A DNA stretch of 64,000 nucleotides from Micromonospora endolithica (lineage in GTDB: Bacteria > Actinomycetota > Actinomycetes > Mycobacteriales > Micromonosporaceae). The translations under genes were made by a program, and so were the position numbers. The stretch covers positions 1,116,001-1,180,000 of the forward strand of contig NZ_RBAK01000001.1 of assembly GCF_003626595.1 (NCBI RefSeq). The letters are read 5' to 3'. The notes beneath the pieces are model-generated. The model worked only from the letters and a program-made list of their open reading frames with translations. It made no database searches and was not told the DNA's origin. Positions 8,314 to 18,925 of the stretch are shown here, piece by piece (positions within the stretch are counted from its first letter, which is position 1; every line of letters starts with the position of its first letter).

Positions 8314-9129
8314 CTACTTGTAGAGCAACCCGCCCATCCGCCGGGAGGCGATCAGCAGGCCGAGGCCGAGCGCCGCGAGCAGGTAGAGCACGTCGAGCAC
8401 CCACGCCCAGCCGTCGACCCCGACCGAGATCCCCCGGATCAGGTGCACCGCCCGGTAGAGCGGGGTCACCTCGACCAGCCACCGCAGCACCGTCGGGTAC
8501 GACTCCGCCGGCACGAAGGTGCCGGAGAACAGGAAGAGGGTGAACTGCGCGGATCCCATCAGGTCGAAGTCCTGCCAGCTGCGCATGAAGGTGGCGGTGG
8601 CCATGCCCAGGGCACCGAAGGCGAACCCGACCAGCACGGCGGCGGGGAAGGCGACCAGCGCCCGGGCCGTCGTCGTCAGGTCCATCAGCACCATCACCGC
8701 CAGGAACGCGGCCGAGTAGGTGCTGCCCCGCAGCATCGCCCAGGCCAGCTCGCCGAGGGCGATCTCGAACGGCCGTACCGGGGTGGCGATCACCCCGTCG
8801 TACAGCTTCATGTATTTGATCTTGCCGAAGAAGTTGAAGGTGGTCTCGGAGAGCGCGCCGGACATCGCCGACGAGGCGAGCATGGCCGGGGCGACGAACG
8901 CCGCGTAGGTGACCACCTCGCCACCGGGCACCGGGATGTCGCCGATCAGCGCGCCCACACCGACACCGATGGAGAGCAGGTAGAGCAGCGGCTCCACGAA
9001 GCCGGAGACGAGCAGCAGCCAGTAGACCGACCTCAGGGCGGCGACGTTGCGCTCGGTCACCGAGGCCGACCGCCGGGACGCCGCGGAGACGTCGACCAGC
9101 CGGGGCAGGACGAGACTGACCACGGACAT
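8314..9129 (-). CDS. ABC-2 type transporter permease (second)
   Basis: Export-type ABC permease of 271 aa with about six membrane segments, DrrB/NodJ-like (ABC-2 membrane family). The segment SGALSETTFNFFGKIKYMKLYD followed by PVRPFEIALGELAW is typical of this class. The start ATG has AGGGGAAGG directly upstream and lies only 8 nt after the stop of the first permease, so the two are co-translated. Likely forms a heterodimer with its neighbour, driven by the ATPase at 10750-11685. Substrate unknown; lipids, polysaccharide or drugs are exported by relatives. Confidence 0.85.
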   Translation of the reverse strand: MSVVSLVLPRLVDVSAASRRSASVTERNVAALRSVYWLLLVSGFVEPLLYLLSIGVGVGALIGDIPVPGGEVVTYAAFVAPAMLASSAMSGALSETTFNFFGKIKYMKLYDGVIATPVRPFEIALGELAWAMLRGSTYSAAFLAVMVLMDLTTTARALVAFPAAVLVGFAFGALGMATATFMRSWQDFDLMGSAQFTLFLFSGTFVPAESYPTVLRWLVEVTPLYRAVHLIRGISVGVDGWAWVLDVLYLLAALGLGLLIASRRMGGLLYK

Positions 9130-9136
9130 CCTTCCC

Positions 9137-9943
9137 CTAGAGAACGAGCCGGCGGCGGAACGCACGGCGGGCCAGCAGCCAGCCACCCAGCGCCCACGCC
9201 CCGAGGTAGAGCAGGTGCCCGGCGACCGACCACTGGGCCGCGATACCCAGCGTGGCCGCCCGGCAGAGGTCCACCGCGTGCCACAGCGGCGTCACGTACG
9301 CCAACCACCGCAGCGCCACCGGCAGTGACTCCACCGGGAAGAACACACCGGCGAACAGGGTCATCGGGATCACCGCGAAGCGGAACAGCATCGCCAGCCA
9401 GCTGTCGCTGTCCACCACCGCCGCGTACGCGAAGGTCGGCGCGGCCACGGCCAGCCCGAGCAGCACCACCACCAGCGGGAGGGTCAACGCCCACGGCGAA
9501 CGCACCGCTCCGAACAGGACCACCACCAGGAGGAACGCGACGCTGGAGGTGAGCACCCGGAACAGCACGAAGGCCAGGTGGCCACCGAGCACGTCCGGCA
9601 CCCGCAGCGGTGCGGCGCTCTGCGCGAAGTAGGTCTTGATCCACCGGAAGTTGCTGAACACCGGCCAGGTCGACTCGGCGATGGCCACCTGCAACGCCGT
9701 CGAGGCGAGCAGGCCGCCGACGATCCAGTCGAAGTAGCGCACCCCGCCGACGCCCTGGTCGATGTAGGCCCCGACGCCCAGCCCGAACCCGAGCACCGTC
9801 AACGTCGGCAGCAGGAACGAGGAGAACACCCCCGCCCGCCAGGTCCGCCGGTAACCCACCAGGTGGTAGGCGAACACCGCCGCCGCCGGCACGCGCGGCA
9901 GCGCCGGCCGGGCCCGCTCCCGCGCCTGCTGCGTCACGCTCAC
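9137..9943 (-). CDS. ABC-2 type transporter permease (first)
   Basis: Companion permease of 268 aa, six predicted spans. SNFRWIKTYFAQSAAPLRVPD corresponds to the conserved cytoplasmic loop in the second permease, so the pair look like ancient duplicates. The GTG at 9943 is preferred over the one at 9976 because a GGCGGGGGTGG ribosome site precedes it and because the protein then starts with a normal polar tail. Transcribed leftward with the other permease; the ATPase gene lies upstream beyond one small membrane-protein gene. Confidence 0.82.
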   Translation of the reverse strand: MSVTQQARERARPALPRVPAAAVFAYHLVGYRRTWRAGVFSSFLLPTLTVLGFGLGVGAYIDQGVGGVRYFDWIVGGLLASTALQVAIAESTWPVFSNFRWIKTYFAQSAAPLRVPDVLGGHLAFVLFRVLTSSVAFLLVVVLFGAVRSPWALTLPLVVVLLGLAVAAPTFAYAAVVDSDSWLAMLFRFAVIPMTLFAGVFFPVESLPVALRWLAYVTPLWHAVDLCRAATLGIAAQWSVAGHLLYLGAWALGGWLLARRAFRRRLVL

Positions 9944-10111
9944 CAGACCACCCCCGCCTCGCCCGCCGTCCACCACGGCCTTCCTACCCCAGCGGTACGA
10001 CAGACCGCGGCCACCCTACGACCCCGCGGCCTCCGATGTCGCCGCGATTCCGCGCCGGCGGACCGAGCGCACCGACGCTTGATCGACTCGACGCCGGCCC
10101 GGCCCGACGGG

Positions 10112-10660
10112 TCAGCGCGGGCCGGTCGCTCGGAACAGGGCGGTCAGCGCGTACGCCAACAGCAGAAGGCCCGCACCGGTGCCGACCACCAGACCGGCGG
10201 ACACCGTCGACACCAGCGCGGTGACCAGGCCGGCCAGCGCGACGCCGAGCAGGGCCGACCCGAGCCACCGCAGCCACGGGTCGCGCAGCACCGGGACCAG
10301 CGGGAAGAAGTGCAGCCCGACTACGGCGCACACCAGCACCGGGACGAGTTCGGACGCGTCGGCGAGGGTGAGCACGACGGCACCGAGACCGGCGGCGGCG
10401 AACTCCACGGCGACGATGACGAGGTAGCGACGGTCCGCCGACCGGTCCCGCGCGTTGCCGGCGGCTCCCCGACCCCGCGCCGCGACAACCGCGCCGACGA
10501 CCGCGGTGAGCAGCGCCACGACGCTGCCGACCACCAGCAGGGCCCGCAGCGGCTGGCCGGCCGCCGGCACGCTGAACCAGAGGGTGGCGAAGACGCCCAG
10601 ATAGAGCGCGGTCAGGCCGGCCTGACGCCGGGACGGTACGGGCACGAGGGATGATCGCAT
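10112..10660 (-). CDS. Hypothetical multi-spanning membrane protein
   Basis: Protein of 182 aa, mostly hydrophobic, with about six membrane segments separated by short basic loops (one at about 62-78 contains RGRGAAGNARDRSADRR). No recognised domain. It lies between the ABC ATPase and its two permeases, on the same strand, so it may be co-transcribed or an insertion into the exporter operon. It starts with an ATG just downstream of the tandem GGGGCCC repeat. Gene reality is supported by consistent third-position GC and by the hydrophobic pattern. Confidence 0.65.
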   Translation of the reverse strand: MRSSLVPVPSRRQAGLTALYLGVFATLWFSVPAAGQPLRALLVVGSVVALLTAVVGAVVAARGRGAAGNARDRSADRRYLVIVAVEFAAAGLGAVVLTLADASELVPVLVCAVVGLHFFPLVPVLRDPWLRWLGSALLGVALAGLVTALVSTVSAGLVVGTGAGLLLLAYALTALFRATGPR

Positions 10661-10688
10661 CCGTTCAGCATGCCGGCGGGCCGGTCGG

Positions 10689-10743
10689 CGTTAAGAGGGG
10701 GCCCTTTCTCTACCGCAGGCGTTAACAAGGGGCCCTTCCTTAC
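10689..10743. repeat. Tandem GTTAA-GGGGCCC intergenic repeat
   Basis: Two related 24-25 bp units, at 10689-10713 and 10720-10743, separated by 6 bp. Each begins CGTTAA, has a core resembling AAGGGGCCCTT and ends in CTAC or TTAC. I recognise this doublet from many intergenic regions of Micromonospora-group genomes; that is recollection, not a search. Each core is self-complementary, so a transcript could fold. It sits between the ABC ATPase stop and the small membrane-protein gene. Confidence 0.75.
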
Positions 10744-10749
10744 ACCTCG

Positions 10750-11685
<936 letters not shown>

Positions 11686-11754
11686 ACGACCCTAGCCACC
11701 ACCCCCGACACTCCCCCACCGAGTTACCGCCGGCGCGGGACGCCGGGAACCGAC

Positions 11755-12297
11755 TCAGACGTCGGCGGGCGTGGTGGCGGAGCGGGCGGCGGCGACCAGG
11801 CGGTCGGTCTCCGCGCGCACCTCCGGGTCGTCAACGGACGTCCCGGGCTCGTAGCGCACCGTCCAGGTCAGACCGTCCACCCCGGGCACCTTGCGGGCGG
11901 CGACACGGCCGGCGCCGCCGGGCACCGGATGCTGCTGGGTGTACGCCACCGACCGGGTCACCCGGGCCCGCACCTGGTGCGGCAGCTCACCGGGGTCGAG
12001 CAGTAGGTAGGTCTCGGCGGGGCAGTCGGCCACCACCAGGTAGCCGTCCCGGTCGGCGACCCGCTCGGCCGGGGTGACGGTCAGCTCCCGCCCGGACCAG
12101 ACGGCCTTGAGGATGTCGTGCCAGCCCAGCCGGTGGCCCCGGCCGGGCAGCCACAGCCCGAGGTTGGTGGCCACCACCACCCCGTCGCCCGCGCCCTCGC
12201 CGTTGCCGGCGGCGGCCCAGGCGAGCACCCGCTCGTCGGCCGCCAGGGGCGGCCGGTCGGCGGGCGGCAGCTTGGGCTTCCGGCTGAACAGTCCCAT
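11755..12297 (-). CDS. Hypothetical protein downstream of dnaG, PH-like pattern
   Basis: Protein of 180 aa, soluble. Its first part (ADERVLAWA, VVATNLGLWLPG, RLGWHDILKAVW) has the alternating strand and tryptophan pattern of bacterial PH-like domains, which is only a suggestion. A basic N-terminus MGLFSRKPK starts at an ATG with GGAGGG upstream. It starts one base after the dnaG stop codon, so the two are almost certainly co-transcribed and perhaps translationally coupled. Function unknown. Confidence 0.72.
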   Translation of the reverse strand: MGLFSRKPKLPPADRPPLAADERVLAWAAAGNGEGAGDGVVVATNLGLWLPGRGHRLGWHDILKAVWSGRELTVTPAERVADRDGYLVVADCPAETYLLLDPGELPHQVRARVTRSVAYTQQHPVPGGAGRVAARKVPGVDGLTWTVRYEPGTSVDDPEVRAETDRLVAAARSATTPADV

Positions 12298-12298
12298 G

Positions 12299-14170
12299 TC
12301 ACAGCCCTCCCGCGGCCTGCTCCCGCAACGCCCGGGCGTGCTGCTCCAGCGACAGCAGCTCACCGAAGGCGGCGAAGTACTCGTCCTTGTTGTTGACCGG
12401 GTTGATCCGCTGGATCCGGGACTTGAGATCCCTGATCCGGCTGGTCACCGAGCCCCACTGGAGGCGGGCCATGGTCACCGACACGTACCGCGGGTCGGGC
12501 TCGCCGTCGATCCGCAGCGGCTCCACCGCCAGCTCGCCGACGAGCGCCTGGGCGGCCAGATCGGCGCAGGCGTCACGGACCGACTCGATCCAGACCGCGC
12601 CGCCGCTCGCCGCCGCCGCGCCGCCGGCCGCCGCGACCGCCTCCCGGACCGCGGCGTGCACGGGGTGCCGGTATTCGCTCGCCTCGACGGCGTCGAACAT
12701 CGGCCCGGCCAGCACCGGCTCCTGCAACGCGAGCTTCAGCGCCTCCCGTTCCACCATCGACCGGGGGCTGTCCACCGCCGGCTCGGCCGGGGCGGGTCGC
12801 GCCGGGGCGTCGGTGCCGCGCCCGGTGGGCGGGGCGTTGCCGGCGGCGAGCACGGCACGCTGCACCGGCTCGATCTCCATGCCGAGGTCGCCGGCGAGCT
12901 TGCGGACGTACTCCGGACGCTTCTCCCGGTCCTTGATCTTGGCGACCAGCGGCGCGGCCCGGCGCATCGCCTCCACCCGGCCGTCGACGGTGTCCAGGTC
13001 GTAGCGGCCGATGACGTGCCGCAGCGCGAAGTCGACGAGCGGCTCGCGGCGGGCGACCAGGTCACGGACGGCCAGGTCGCCCTTGGCCAGGCGCAGGTCG
13101 CACGGGTCCATGTTGTCGGGGCTGACCGCGATGAAGGTACGACCGACGAAGCGCTGGTCGTCGTCGAAGGCGCGCAGTGCCGCCTTCTGCCCGGCGGCGT
13201 CCCCGTCGAAGGTGAAGATGATCTCCCCGGCCACCGCGTCGGTGTCCATCAGCAGGCGGCGCAGCACGCCGATGTGGTCGGCACCGAAGGCGGTGCCGCA
13301 GGTGGCCACGGCGGTCGGCACCCCGGCCAGGTGGCAGGCCATCACGTCGGTGTAGCCCTCGACGACCACGACCTTGCCCTGCTTGGCGATCTCCCGCTTG
13401 GCCTGGTCGACCCCGTAGAGGACGTGCGACTTCTTGTAGATCGGCGTCTCGGGGGTGTTCAGGTATTTCGGGCCGTCGTCGTCGTCGAACAGCTTGCGGG
13501 CGCCGAAGCCGATCACGTCGCCGGTGAGGTCGCGGATCGGCCAGAGCAACCGGCGGCGGAACCGGTCGATGAGGCTGCCGGACCGGGCCGGCCGGGACAG
13601 CCCGGCGGTGACCAGCTCGTCGTGGCTGAAGCCCTGCTGGCGCAGGTGCTTGGTGAGCAGGTCCCACCCGTCGGGGGCGAAACCGCAGCCGTAACGCTCG
13701 GCGGCGGCCCGGTCGAAGCCGCGCCGGGCCAGGAACTCCCGCGCCGGACGGGCACCGGCGGTGGTGAGCTGCGCCCGGTAGAACTCCACGGCGGCGGCGT
13801 GCGCGGCGACCAGGCGCTGACGCTGCCCCTGCTGCGGGCGGGCGCGCGGCGTGGTGTGGTCGGACTCCAGGTAGCGCAGCTGGATGCCGGCGCGGGCGGC
13901 GAGACGCTCGACCGACTCGACGAAGCTGAGGTGGTCGGCGTCCATCAGGAACTTGATCGCGTCGCCGCCCGCCCCGCAGCCGAAGCAGTACCAGACGTTG
14001 CGGGCCGGCGACACGTTGAACGACGGGCTCTTCTCGTCGTGGAACGGGCACAGGCCCTTGAGGTTGCCGCCGCCGGCCGACTTCAGGGTCACCGTGTCGG
14101 AGATGACCTCCGCGATCGAGGTGCGCTCACGGACCAGCGCGATGTCCTCGTCCCGGATCCGCCCCGCCAT
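12299..14170 (-). CDS. dnaG: DNA primase
   Basis: Primase of 623 aa that makes RNA primers at the replication fork with DnaB helicase. The N-terminal zinc finger has CPFH and CFGCG separated by about 20 residues. The TOPRIM catalytic core has [11 protein letters not shown] and [10 protein letters not shown] linker rich in Ala/Pro and a helicase-binding C-terminal domain follow. The ATG chosen matches the family start [11 protein letters not shown] and has GAGGGGG upstream; a longer in-frame extension is not family-like. Length is normal. In many actinomycetes dgt lies directly beside dnaG; here three genes lie between. Confidence 0.95.
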   Translation of the reverse strand: MAGRIRDEDIALVRERTSIAEVISDTVTLKSAGGGNLKGLCPFHDEKSPSFNVSPARNVWYCFGCGAGGDAIKFLMDADHLSFVESVERLAARAGIQLRYLESDHTTPRARPQQGQRQRLVAAHAAAVEFYRAQLTTAGARPAREFLARRGFDRAAAERYGCGFAPDGWDLLTKHLRQQGFSHDELVTAGLSRPARSGSLIDRFRRRLLWPIRDLTGDVIGFGARKLFDDDDGPKYLNTPETPIYKKSHVLYGVDQAKREIAKQGKVVVVEGYTDVMACHLAGVPTAVATCGTAFGADHIGVLRRLLMDTDAVAGEIIFTFDGDAAGQKAALRAFDDDQRFVGRTFIAVSPDNMDPCDLRLAKGDLAVRDLVARREPLVDFALRHVIGRYDLDTVDGRVEAMRRAAPLVAKIKDREKRPEYVRKLAGDLGMEIEPVQRAVLAAGNAPPTGRGTDAPARPAPAEPAVDSPRSMVEREALKLALQEPVLAGPMFDAVEASEYRHPVHAAVREAVAAAGGAAAASGGAVWIESVRDACADLAAQALVGELAVEPLRIDGEPDPRYVSVTMARLQWGSVTSRIRDLKSRIQRINPVNNKDEYFAAFGELLSLEQHARALREQAAGGL

Positions 14171-14264
14171 GGTCGCCACCCCCTCGGCGTACATCCTGCC
14201 CTGCCGGACCGACGTCGTGCCGCCGGGGGACGCCGCGTGTGGCGGCCACCGCTGCCCGGCCGGG

Positions 14265-15905
14265 TCACCGGGGCCGGCGGCGCAGGTAACGGCGGACCGG
14301 TGGCGGTTCCTCCTCCTGGTACGACCGTGCGGCGCGGACGGCCGCCGCCAGGCCGTGCCGACGGGCCGGCGGCGGCGGGTGGGCCGCCGGATCCCGGGAC
14401 ATGTCCCGGACCAGCGCGACGGCCAGGCCGAGCATGACCACGACGAACGGCAACGCCACCAGAATGGTGGCCTGTTGCAGCGCGTCCAGGCCGCCGACCA
14501 GGAGCAGCACGGCGGCGACCGCACCGATCAGGACGCCCCAGAGGACCACCAGCAGCCGGTGCGGGCGCAGCGCGCCGCGGGAGGTGAGCGAGCCGAGCAC
14601 CAACGACGCGGAGTCGGCGCTGGTGACGAAGTAGAGCGCGATCAGCACCATGGCCAGGACGCTGGTCAGGCCGGCCAGCGGCAGGGCGTTCAGCAGCCCG
14701 AACAGCGCCTGCTCGGCGCCCGTCCCCGCGTCCGCGACCAGGTCCCGGCCCCCGGTCGCCTGGACCCGCAGCGCGCTGCCGCCGAGCACGGCGAACCAGA
14801 TCGCGCTGGCGCCGCTGGGCACCAGCAGGACCCCGATCAGAAACTGCCGGACGGTCCGGCCCCGGGAGATACGGGCGATGAACGTGCCGACGAAGGGTGC
14901 CCAGGAGATCCACCAGGCCCAGTAGAAGATCGTCCAGGAGCCGAGCCAGGCCGGGTCGGAGAAAGCGCCGGTACGGGTCGACATGAAGATCAGGCTGCTC
15001 AGGTAGTCGCCGACGGCCGCGGGCAGCACCTCCAGGACGTAGATGGTGGGTCCGACCACGAATACGAAGATCATCAACGCAACGGCGAGCACCACGTTGG
15101 TGGTGGACAGCCACTTGATGCCCCGGTGCAGCCCCGAGAACGCGGAGATCACGAAGGCAAGGGTGAGGGCGCCGATCACGACCAGTTCCACGGCGGTGCT
15201 GTCCGGTACGCCGGCCACCAGGTCCAGCCCGGCGGCGACCTGGAGGGCGCCGAGGCCGAGGCTGGTCGCCGACCCGAACACGGTGGCGAAGACCGCCAGC
15301 AGGTCCACCACCCGGCCGGCCCCGCCGTCGGCCCGGTCGCCGAGCAGCGGCCGGAACGCGGCCGAGATGCGGTTCTGCCGCCCCTTGCGGAAGGTCGAGT
15401 ACGCCAGCGCGAGGGCCACCACCGCGTAGATCGCCCACGGATGCAGGGTCCAGTGGAAGAGGGTGTACTGCATCGCGGCGGCGCCCGCCGCGCCAGTCTG
15501 TGGCTCCACGTTCACCACCGGCGGTGGTGTGGCGTAGTGCCGGATCGGCTCGGCGACGGCGAAGAACACCAAGCCGATGCCCATTCCGGCGCTGAACATC
15601 ATGGCGATCCAGGCCAGGTTGCCGAACTCCGGCTGGTCGTCGTCGGCACCAAGCCGGATCCGGCCGAACCGGCTCGCCGCGATGACTACGGCCAGCACCA
15701 GGAAGGCGTCGGCAGCCACCACGAAGAACCAGCCGAACGTATCGATCGTCCAGGCCAGCCCGGACGTGCCGAAACCGGCGAGGGACCGGCGGGCCGACAC
15801 CCCCCAGAGCACCACGGCCAGCACACCGCCAACGCCGAGCGTCAACACCAGCCGGTCGACGCGTCCGTCCGGCGAACGCTCCCGTACCCGCTCGCTCATC
15901 GTCAC
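14265..15905 (-). CDS. BCCT family betaine/choline/carnitine transporter
   Basis: Secondary transporter of 546 aa with about twelve membrane segments, importing quaternary ammonium osmolytes with Na+ or H+. Diagnostic stretches are [38 protein letters not shown] and [26 protein letters not shown], the last with the Trp-rich substrate box of TM8. Start is GTG (15905) with ATG two codons later as the alternative. The C-terminal cytoplasmic tail is about 55 residues and very basic (RRYLRRRPR), as in osmosensing relatives. Single gene between dnaG and a divergent membrane-protein gene. Confidence 0.92.
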   Translation of the reverse strand: MTMSERVRERSPDGRVDRLVLTLGVGGVLAVVLWGVSARRSLAGFGTSGLAWTIDTFGWFFVVAADAFLVLAVVIAASRFGRIRLGADDDQPEFGNLAWIAMMFSAGMGIGLVFFAVAEPIRHYATPPPVVNVEPQTGAAGAAAMQYTLFHWTLHPWAIYAVVALALAYSTFRKGRQNRISAAFRPLLGDRADGGAGRVVDLLAVFATVFGSATSLGLGALQVAAGLDLVAGVPDSTAVELVVIGALTLAFVISAFSGLHRGIKWLSTTNVVLAVALMIFVFVVGPTIYVLEVLPAAVGDYLSSLIFMSTRTGAFSDPAWLGSWTIFYWAWWISWAPFVGTFIARISRGRTVRQFLIGVLLVPSGASAIWFAVLGGSALRVQATGGRDLVADAGTGAEQALFGLLNALPLAGLTSVLAMVLIALYFVTSADSASLVLGSLTSRGALRPHRLLVVLWGVLIGAVAAVLLLVGGLDALQQATILVALPFVVVMLGLAVALVRDMSRDPAAHPPPPARRHGLAAAVRAARSYQEEEPPPVRRYLRRRPR

Positions 15906-16081
15906 CCCCGGCCCATCGTGGGCCGTGGCGGGGAGGCCAGGGAGCGGTTCGCCGGAAGGCCACCCGCTTGCGGTGCTCCGCTAGCCTCGTGCCGCGCGGC
16001 GGTCCGCCGGTGGGTCGCCGGCGGGCAGGCCCACGCCCCGCTCTACGGGAGGCCGCCCGCGAGCGAGCGAGAGGAGAGCGG

Positions 16082-16768
16082 ATGGCCGACGAGCCGGACG
16101 TGCCACTGACCATCGCCCTGGCCGAGTATGAGCATCTCCGCGAAATGAGCAAGGCGGTGCACGACCAGTCGACCTCCCGCTTCACATTCTTCCTGGCCGT
16201 CTCCTCGGCCTCGGCCGCTGCGGCAGCCGGTCTGGTGACCGCCGGCGGCGCACTGCCTCGGGTGCCACTCATGGGCGGGCTGGGTGCGTTGGTGCTGCTG
16301 CTCGGGATCGCCGTGTTCGCCCGCCAGGTGCAGCTCAACGACCGGGGCCGGCGGTACGCGGTCGCGGCGACCACGCTGCGCACGTACCTGACCCGGCGGG
16401 CGCCGGACCTGTCGCCGTACGTGCTCCTGCCCACCCTGGACGACCCGGGGCCGTTCGCGCCGGAGCCGTTCCGCCGGCACTGGTTCAGCGACCTGGTGGG
16501 ACAGGCCGGCACGGTAGGTCTGATCAACAGCGTCTTGGTGGCCGTCGCGGCCGGATTCGCCGGCGCGGCGGTCGCCCCCGCCGCCCTGACGGTGCCCGGT
16601 GCGGTGGCGGTCTTCTGGCTGTCCGCCGCCGCGCATGTGGCGGTCGTCCGTCGCCGGGTGGCCCGCTCTGCCCGGCACACCGGCGCGGTGCTGGCGGGTC
16701 GCCCCGAACTCGCCCGACGGAGACCGGTCACCGAGGTGGCCACGACCGGGGCGTCGGCCGACGTCTGA
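16082..16768 (+). CDS. Hypothetical four-helix membrane protein
   Basis: Protein of 228 aa. A polar N-terminus ([20 protein letters not shown]) leads into two membrane segments at about 38-60 and 64-84, then a central polar region of about 75 residues, then two more segments at about 155-195 and a basic tail. Good GAGGAGAG ribosome site before the ATG. No family recognised with confidence. The arrangement resembles small membrane proteins seen beside nucleotide-signalling defence genes, but no such partner is here. It is the only rightward gene in this part of the window. Confidence 0.72.
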   Translation: MADEPDVPLTIALAEYEHLREMSKAVHDQSTSRFTFFLAVSSASAAAAAGLVTAGGALPRVPLMGGLGALVLLLGIAVFARQVQLNDRGRRYAVAATTLRTYLTRRAPDLSPYVLLPTLDDPGPFAPEPFRRHWFSDLVGQAGTVGLINSVLVAVAAGFAGAAVAPAALTVPGAVAVFWLSAAAHVAVVRRRVARSARHTGAVLAGRPELARRRPVTEVATTGASADV

Positions 16769-16789
16769 CCTCGCGTCCGACCGCCGGCC

Positions 16790-17626
16790 TCAGGCGGGTA
16801 CGACGGCGTTCTCCTCCGCCTCGACCTGCCGGTTCCAGTCCTGCTTGGTGGCGCGCCAGCCCTCGTCGTCGAGGCCGTGCCGCCAGTAACCGGAGATGGA
16901 CAGCCGCTCGCGCGGCACCTCCCACCCGACGCGCAACAGCCGCCGCAGCTCCTTGACGAAGGTCGCCTCGCCGTGCACGAACGCGTGCCCGGAGCCGGCC
17001 GGGACCTCCAGCGCGCGCACGGCCGCGACCAGGGCCTCGCCGACCGGTCGGGTGCCCCGGTGCAGCCAGGTCAGCCGTACCGCGCCGGGACTGGGCAGCG
17101 GCTGCTCGTCGGCCGGTCCGTCGACCTCGACCAGCGCCACGGCCGGCGCGCCGACCGGGAGCCGGGCCAGCGCGGCGGCGATGGCCGGCAGGGCGCTCTC
17201 GTCGCCGACCAGCAGGTGCCAGTCCGCGTCCGGGTCGGGTGCGTACGCGCCGCCGGGGCCGGTGAAGTGGACCGGGTCGCCGGGACGCAGGGCGGCGGCC
17301 CAGGGCCCGGCAACCCCCTGGTCGCCGTGGTGCACCACGTCCACGGTCATCTCCGCGGTCACCGGGTCGAAGGCCCGCACGGTGTACGCGCGCAGCCGGG
17401 GCCAGTGCGCGGCCGGAAGGTCACGACGGATCGCCGCCAGGTCCATCGGGTCGGGGTAGACGACCCCGGGCACCGGGAAGACGATCTTGATGTAGTGGTC
17501 GGTGTACGCGCCGACCGGCAGGCCGACCAGCTCCGCGCCGCCCAGCACCAACCGGATCACGTGCGGGGTGGGCCGCTCGGTGCGGACGATCCGGGCGGTC
17601 GTGATCTTCTTCGGACGCTCCGTCAT
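16790..17626 (-). CDS. Siderophore-interacting protein (ferric-siderophore reductase)
   Basis: FAD-dependent reductase of 278 aa in the ViuB/SIP family, which releases iron from ferric siderophores in the cytoplasm using NAD(P)H. The RLRAYTVRAFDP motif is the FAD-binding signature. The NAD-side domain has LLVGDESALPAIAAAL, and the C-terminal FVHGEATFVKELRRLL and ISGYWRHGLDDEGWR are characteristic. Its ATG lies 10 nt from the dgt stop, but a DmdR/IdeR-type iron box overlaps the start, so it is likely transcribed on its own when iron is scarce, possibly from a leaderless promoter. No siderophore synthesis genes adjoin. Confidence 0.93.
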   Translation of the reverse strand: MTERPKKITTARIVRTERPTPHVIRLVLGGAELVGLPVGAYTDHYIKIVFPVPGVVYPDPMDLAAIRRDLPAAHWPRLRAYTVRAFDPVTAEMTVDVVHHGDQGVAGPWAAALRPGDPVHFTGPGGAYAPDPDADWHLLVGDESALPAIAAALARLPVGAPAVALVEVDGPADEQPLPSPGAVRLTWLHRGTRPVGEALVAAVRALEVPAGSGHAFVHGEATFVKELRRLLRVGWEVPRERLSISGYWRHGLDDEGWRATKQDWNRQVEAEENAVVPA

Positions 17627-17644
17627 GCGGTTAGGCTAACCTAA
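17626..17644 (-). promoter_or_regulatory. Iron box (DmdR/IdeR operator) overlapping start and -10
   Basis: Read on the minus strand the 19 bases are TTAGGTTAGCCTAACCGCA, matching the actinobacterial consensus TTAGGTTAGGCTAACCTAA at 16 of 19 positions. The last base is the A of the ATG. TAGCCT at 17638-17633 lies 6 nt before the ATG, the spacing of a -10 hexamer for a leaderless mRNA. The box also covers the TAG stop of dgt. Repression by an iron-loaded regulator is inferred from the match. Confidence 0.85.
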
Positions 17645-18925
17645 GTTGCCGGTCCCGCCCATCGGCGGATGTCCCACCCCGGCGGCCACCGGGCCGACCA
17701 GCCGCGCGTGCCAGGCCACCGCGGCCGGGTCGGTGAGCGAGGCGACCTGGTCGACGACCACCCGTAGCCGGGCGGCGTCGTCGGCGGCCTCCCGCCACAG
17801 CGGCGCGAAGACCTCGTCCAGCCCGTCCGGCGCCCGGTCGGCCAGTGCCGTCACCAGGCCGGCCAGGATCTCCCGCTGTCGCTCGTAGCGCCCCCGCGCG
17901 CCGGGGCGACGCATCACGTACCGCAGGGCGATGCCCTTGAGCAGCGCGCAGCGCGCCCGGATCTCCCTCGGCACCACCAGGTCGGCGGCGTACCGGCGGT
18001 GCGGGCCGGGCCCGAAGGCCTCCTCGGTGGCGGCCACCACGCCGGTGACGAAACGCCCGGTGAGCACGCTGGTGGTGGTCTTCAACGCGGCCTGTGCGCG
18101 GTGACTGCCGTCGTAACCGGCCAGCGGCGCCAGCACCGGGTCGGCCAGCAGGTCGAGCAGCACCGACCCGAGGGCGGCCGGTGACTCGCCGGAGTAGGCG
18201 GCGGCCACGTCGGCGCAGAGCGCACCCCGCTCGTCCGGGTCGCTGAGCAGGGGGCCCAGGGAGACCCACCCACCGTGGATGCCGTCCTCGACGTCGTGCA
18301 CCGAGTACGCCACGTCGTCCGCCCAGTCCATCACCTGGGCCTCCAGGCACCGGCGGCCACCCGGCGCGCCGGCCCGCAGCCAGCCGAAGACCGGAAGGTC
18401 GTCGGCGTACGCGCCGAACTTGCGCTGCCCCGCGCGGCGCGGCCAGGGGTACTTGCTGACCGCGTCGAGCGAGGCGCGGGTCAGGTTGAGCCCGGCGGAG
18501 GCGCCGTCGCGGGTGAGCACCTTGGCCTCCAGCCGGGTGAGCACCCGCAGCGTCTGCGCGTTGCCCTCGAACCCGCCGCACGAGGCGGCCAGCGCGTCCA
18601 GCGCGTCCTCGCCGTTGTGCCCGAACGGCGGGTGTCCGAGGTCGTGCGCCAGGCCCGCGGTGTCCACCACGTCCGGGTCACAGCCCAGCCGGGCACCCAT
18701 CTCCCGGGCGATCTGGGCGACCTCCAGCGAGTGGGTCAGCCGGGTACGCAGGAAGTCGTCGGTGCCGGCGGTGTGCACCTGGGTCTTCGCGGCCAGCCGC
18801 CGGAACGCCGCGGAGTGCAGCACCCGCGCCCGGTCCCGCTCGTACTCCGAGCGGCCGTGGCCGGTGTCCTTCGACGGTTCGGCGACCCAGCGGGCGGCGG
18901 CCGCCTCGTCCGGCCGCTCGCTCAA
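17636..18925 (-). CDS. dgt: Deoxyguanosinetriphosphate triphosphohydrolase-like HD protein
   Basis: Metal-dependent dNTP triphosphohydrolase of 429 aa, hydrolysing dGTP or other dNTPs to nucleoside and triphosphate. The HD-domain residues appear in RTRLTHSLEVAQIAREM (first His), GLAHDLGHPPFGHNGEDALD (His-Asp pair) and QVMDWADDVAYSVHDVED. Start is read as a TTG at 18925 that overlaps the TGA of the VOC gene by 4 nt; longer forms would run back inside that gene. Its stop lies in the iron box of the next gene. Members of the class are often involved in dNTP pool control. Confidence 0.88.
   Translation of the reverse strand: MSERPDEAAAARWVAEPSKDTGHGRSEYERDRARVLHSAAFRRLAAKTQVHTAGTDDFLRTRLTHSLEVAQIAREMGARLGCDPDVVDTAGLAHDLGHPPFGHNGEDALDALAASCGGFEGNAQTLRVLTRLEAKVLTRDGASAGLNLTRASLDAVSKYPWPRRAGQRKFGAYADDLPVFGWLRAGAPGGRRCLEAQVMDWADDVAYSVHDVEDGIHGGWVSLGPLLSDPDERGALCADVAAAYSGESPAALGSVLLDLLADPVLAPLAGYDGSHRAQAALKTTTSVLTGRFVTGVVAATEEAFGPGPHRRYAADLVVPREIRARCALLKGIALRYVMRRPGARGRYERQREILAGLVTALADRAPDGLDEVFAPLWREAADDAARLRVVVDQVASLTDPAAVAWHARLVGPVAAGVGHPPMGGTGNLG

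Noticed and set aside
14089..16743. Leftward open frame of 884 codons over BCCT and its neighbour
   Set aside because: Another frame of the BCCT gene and antisense to the membrane-protein gene; Arg-rich without a recognisable fold.
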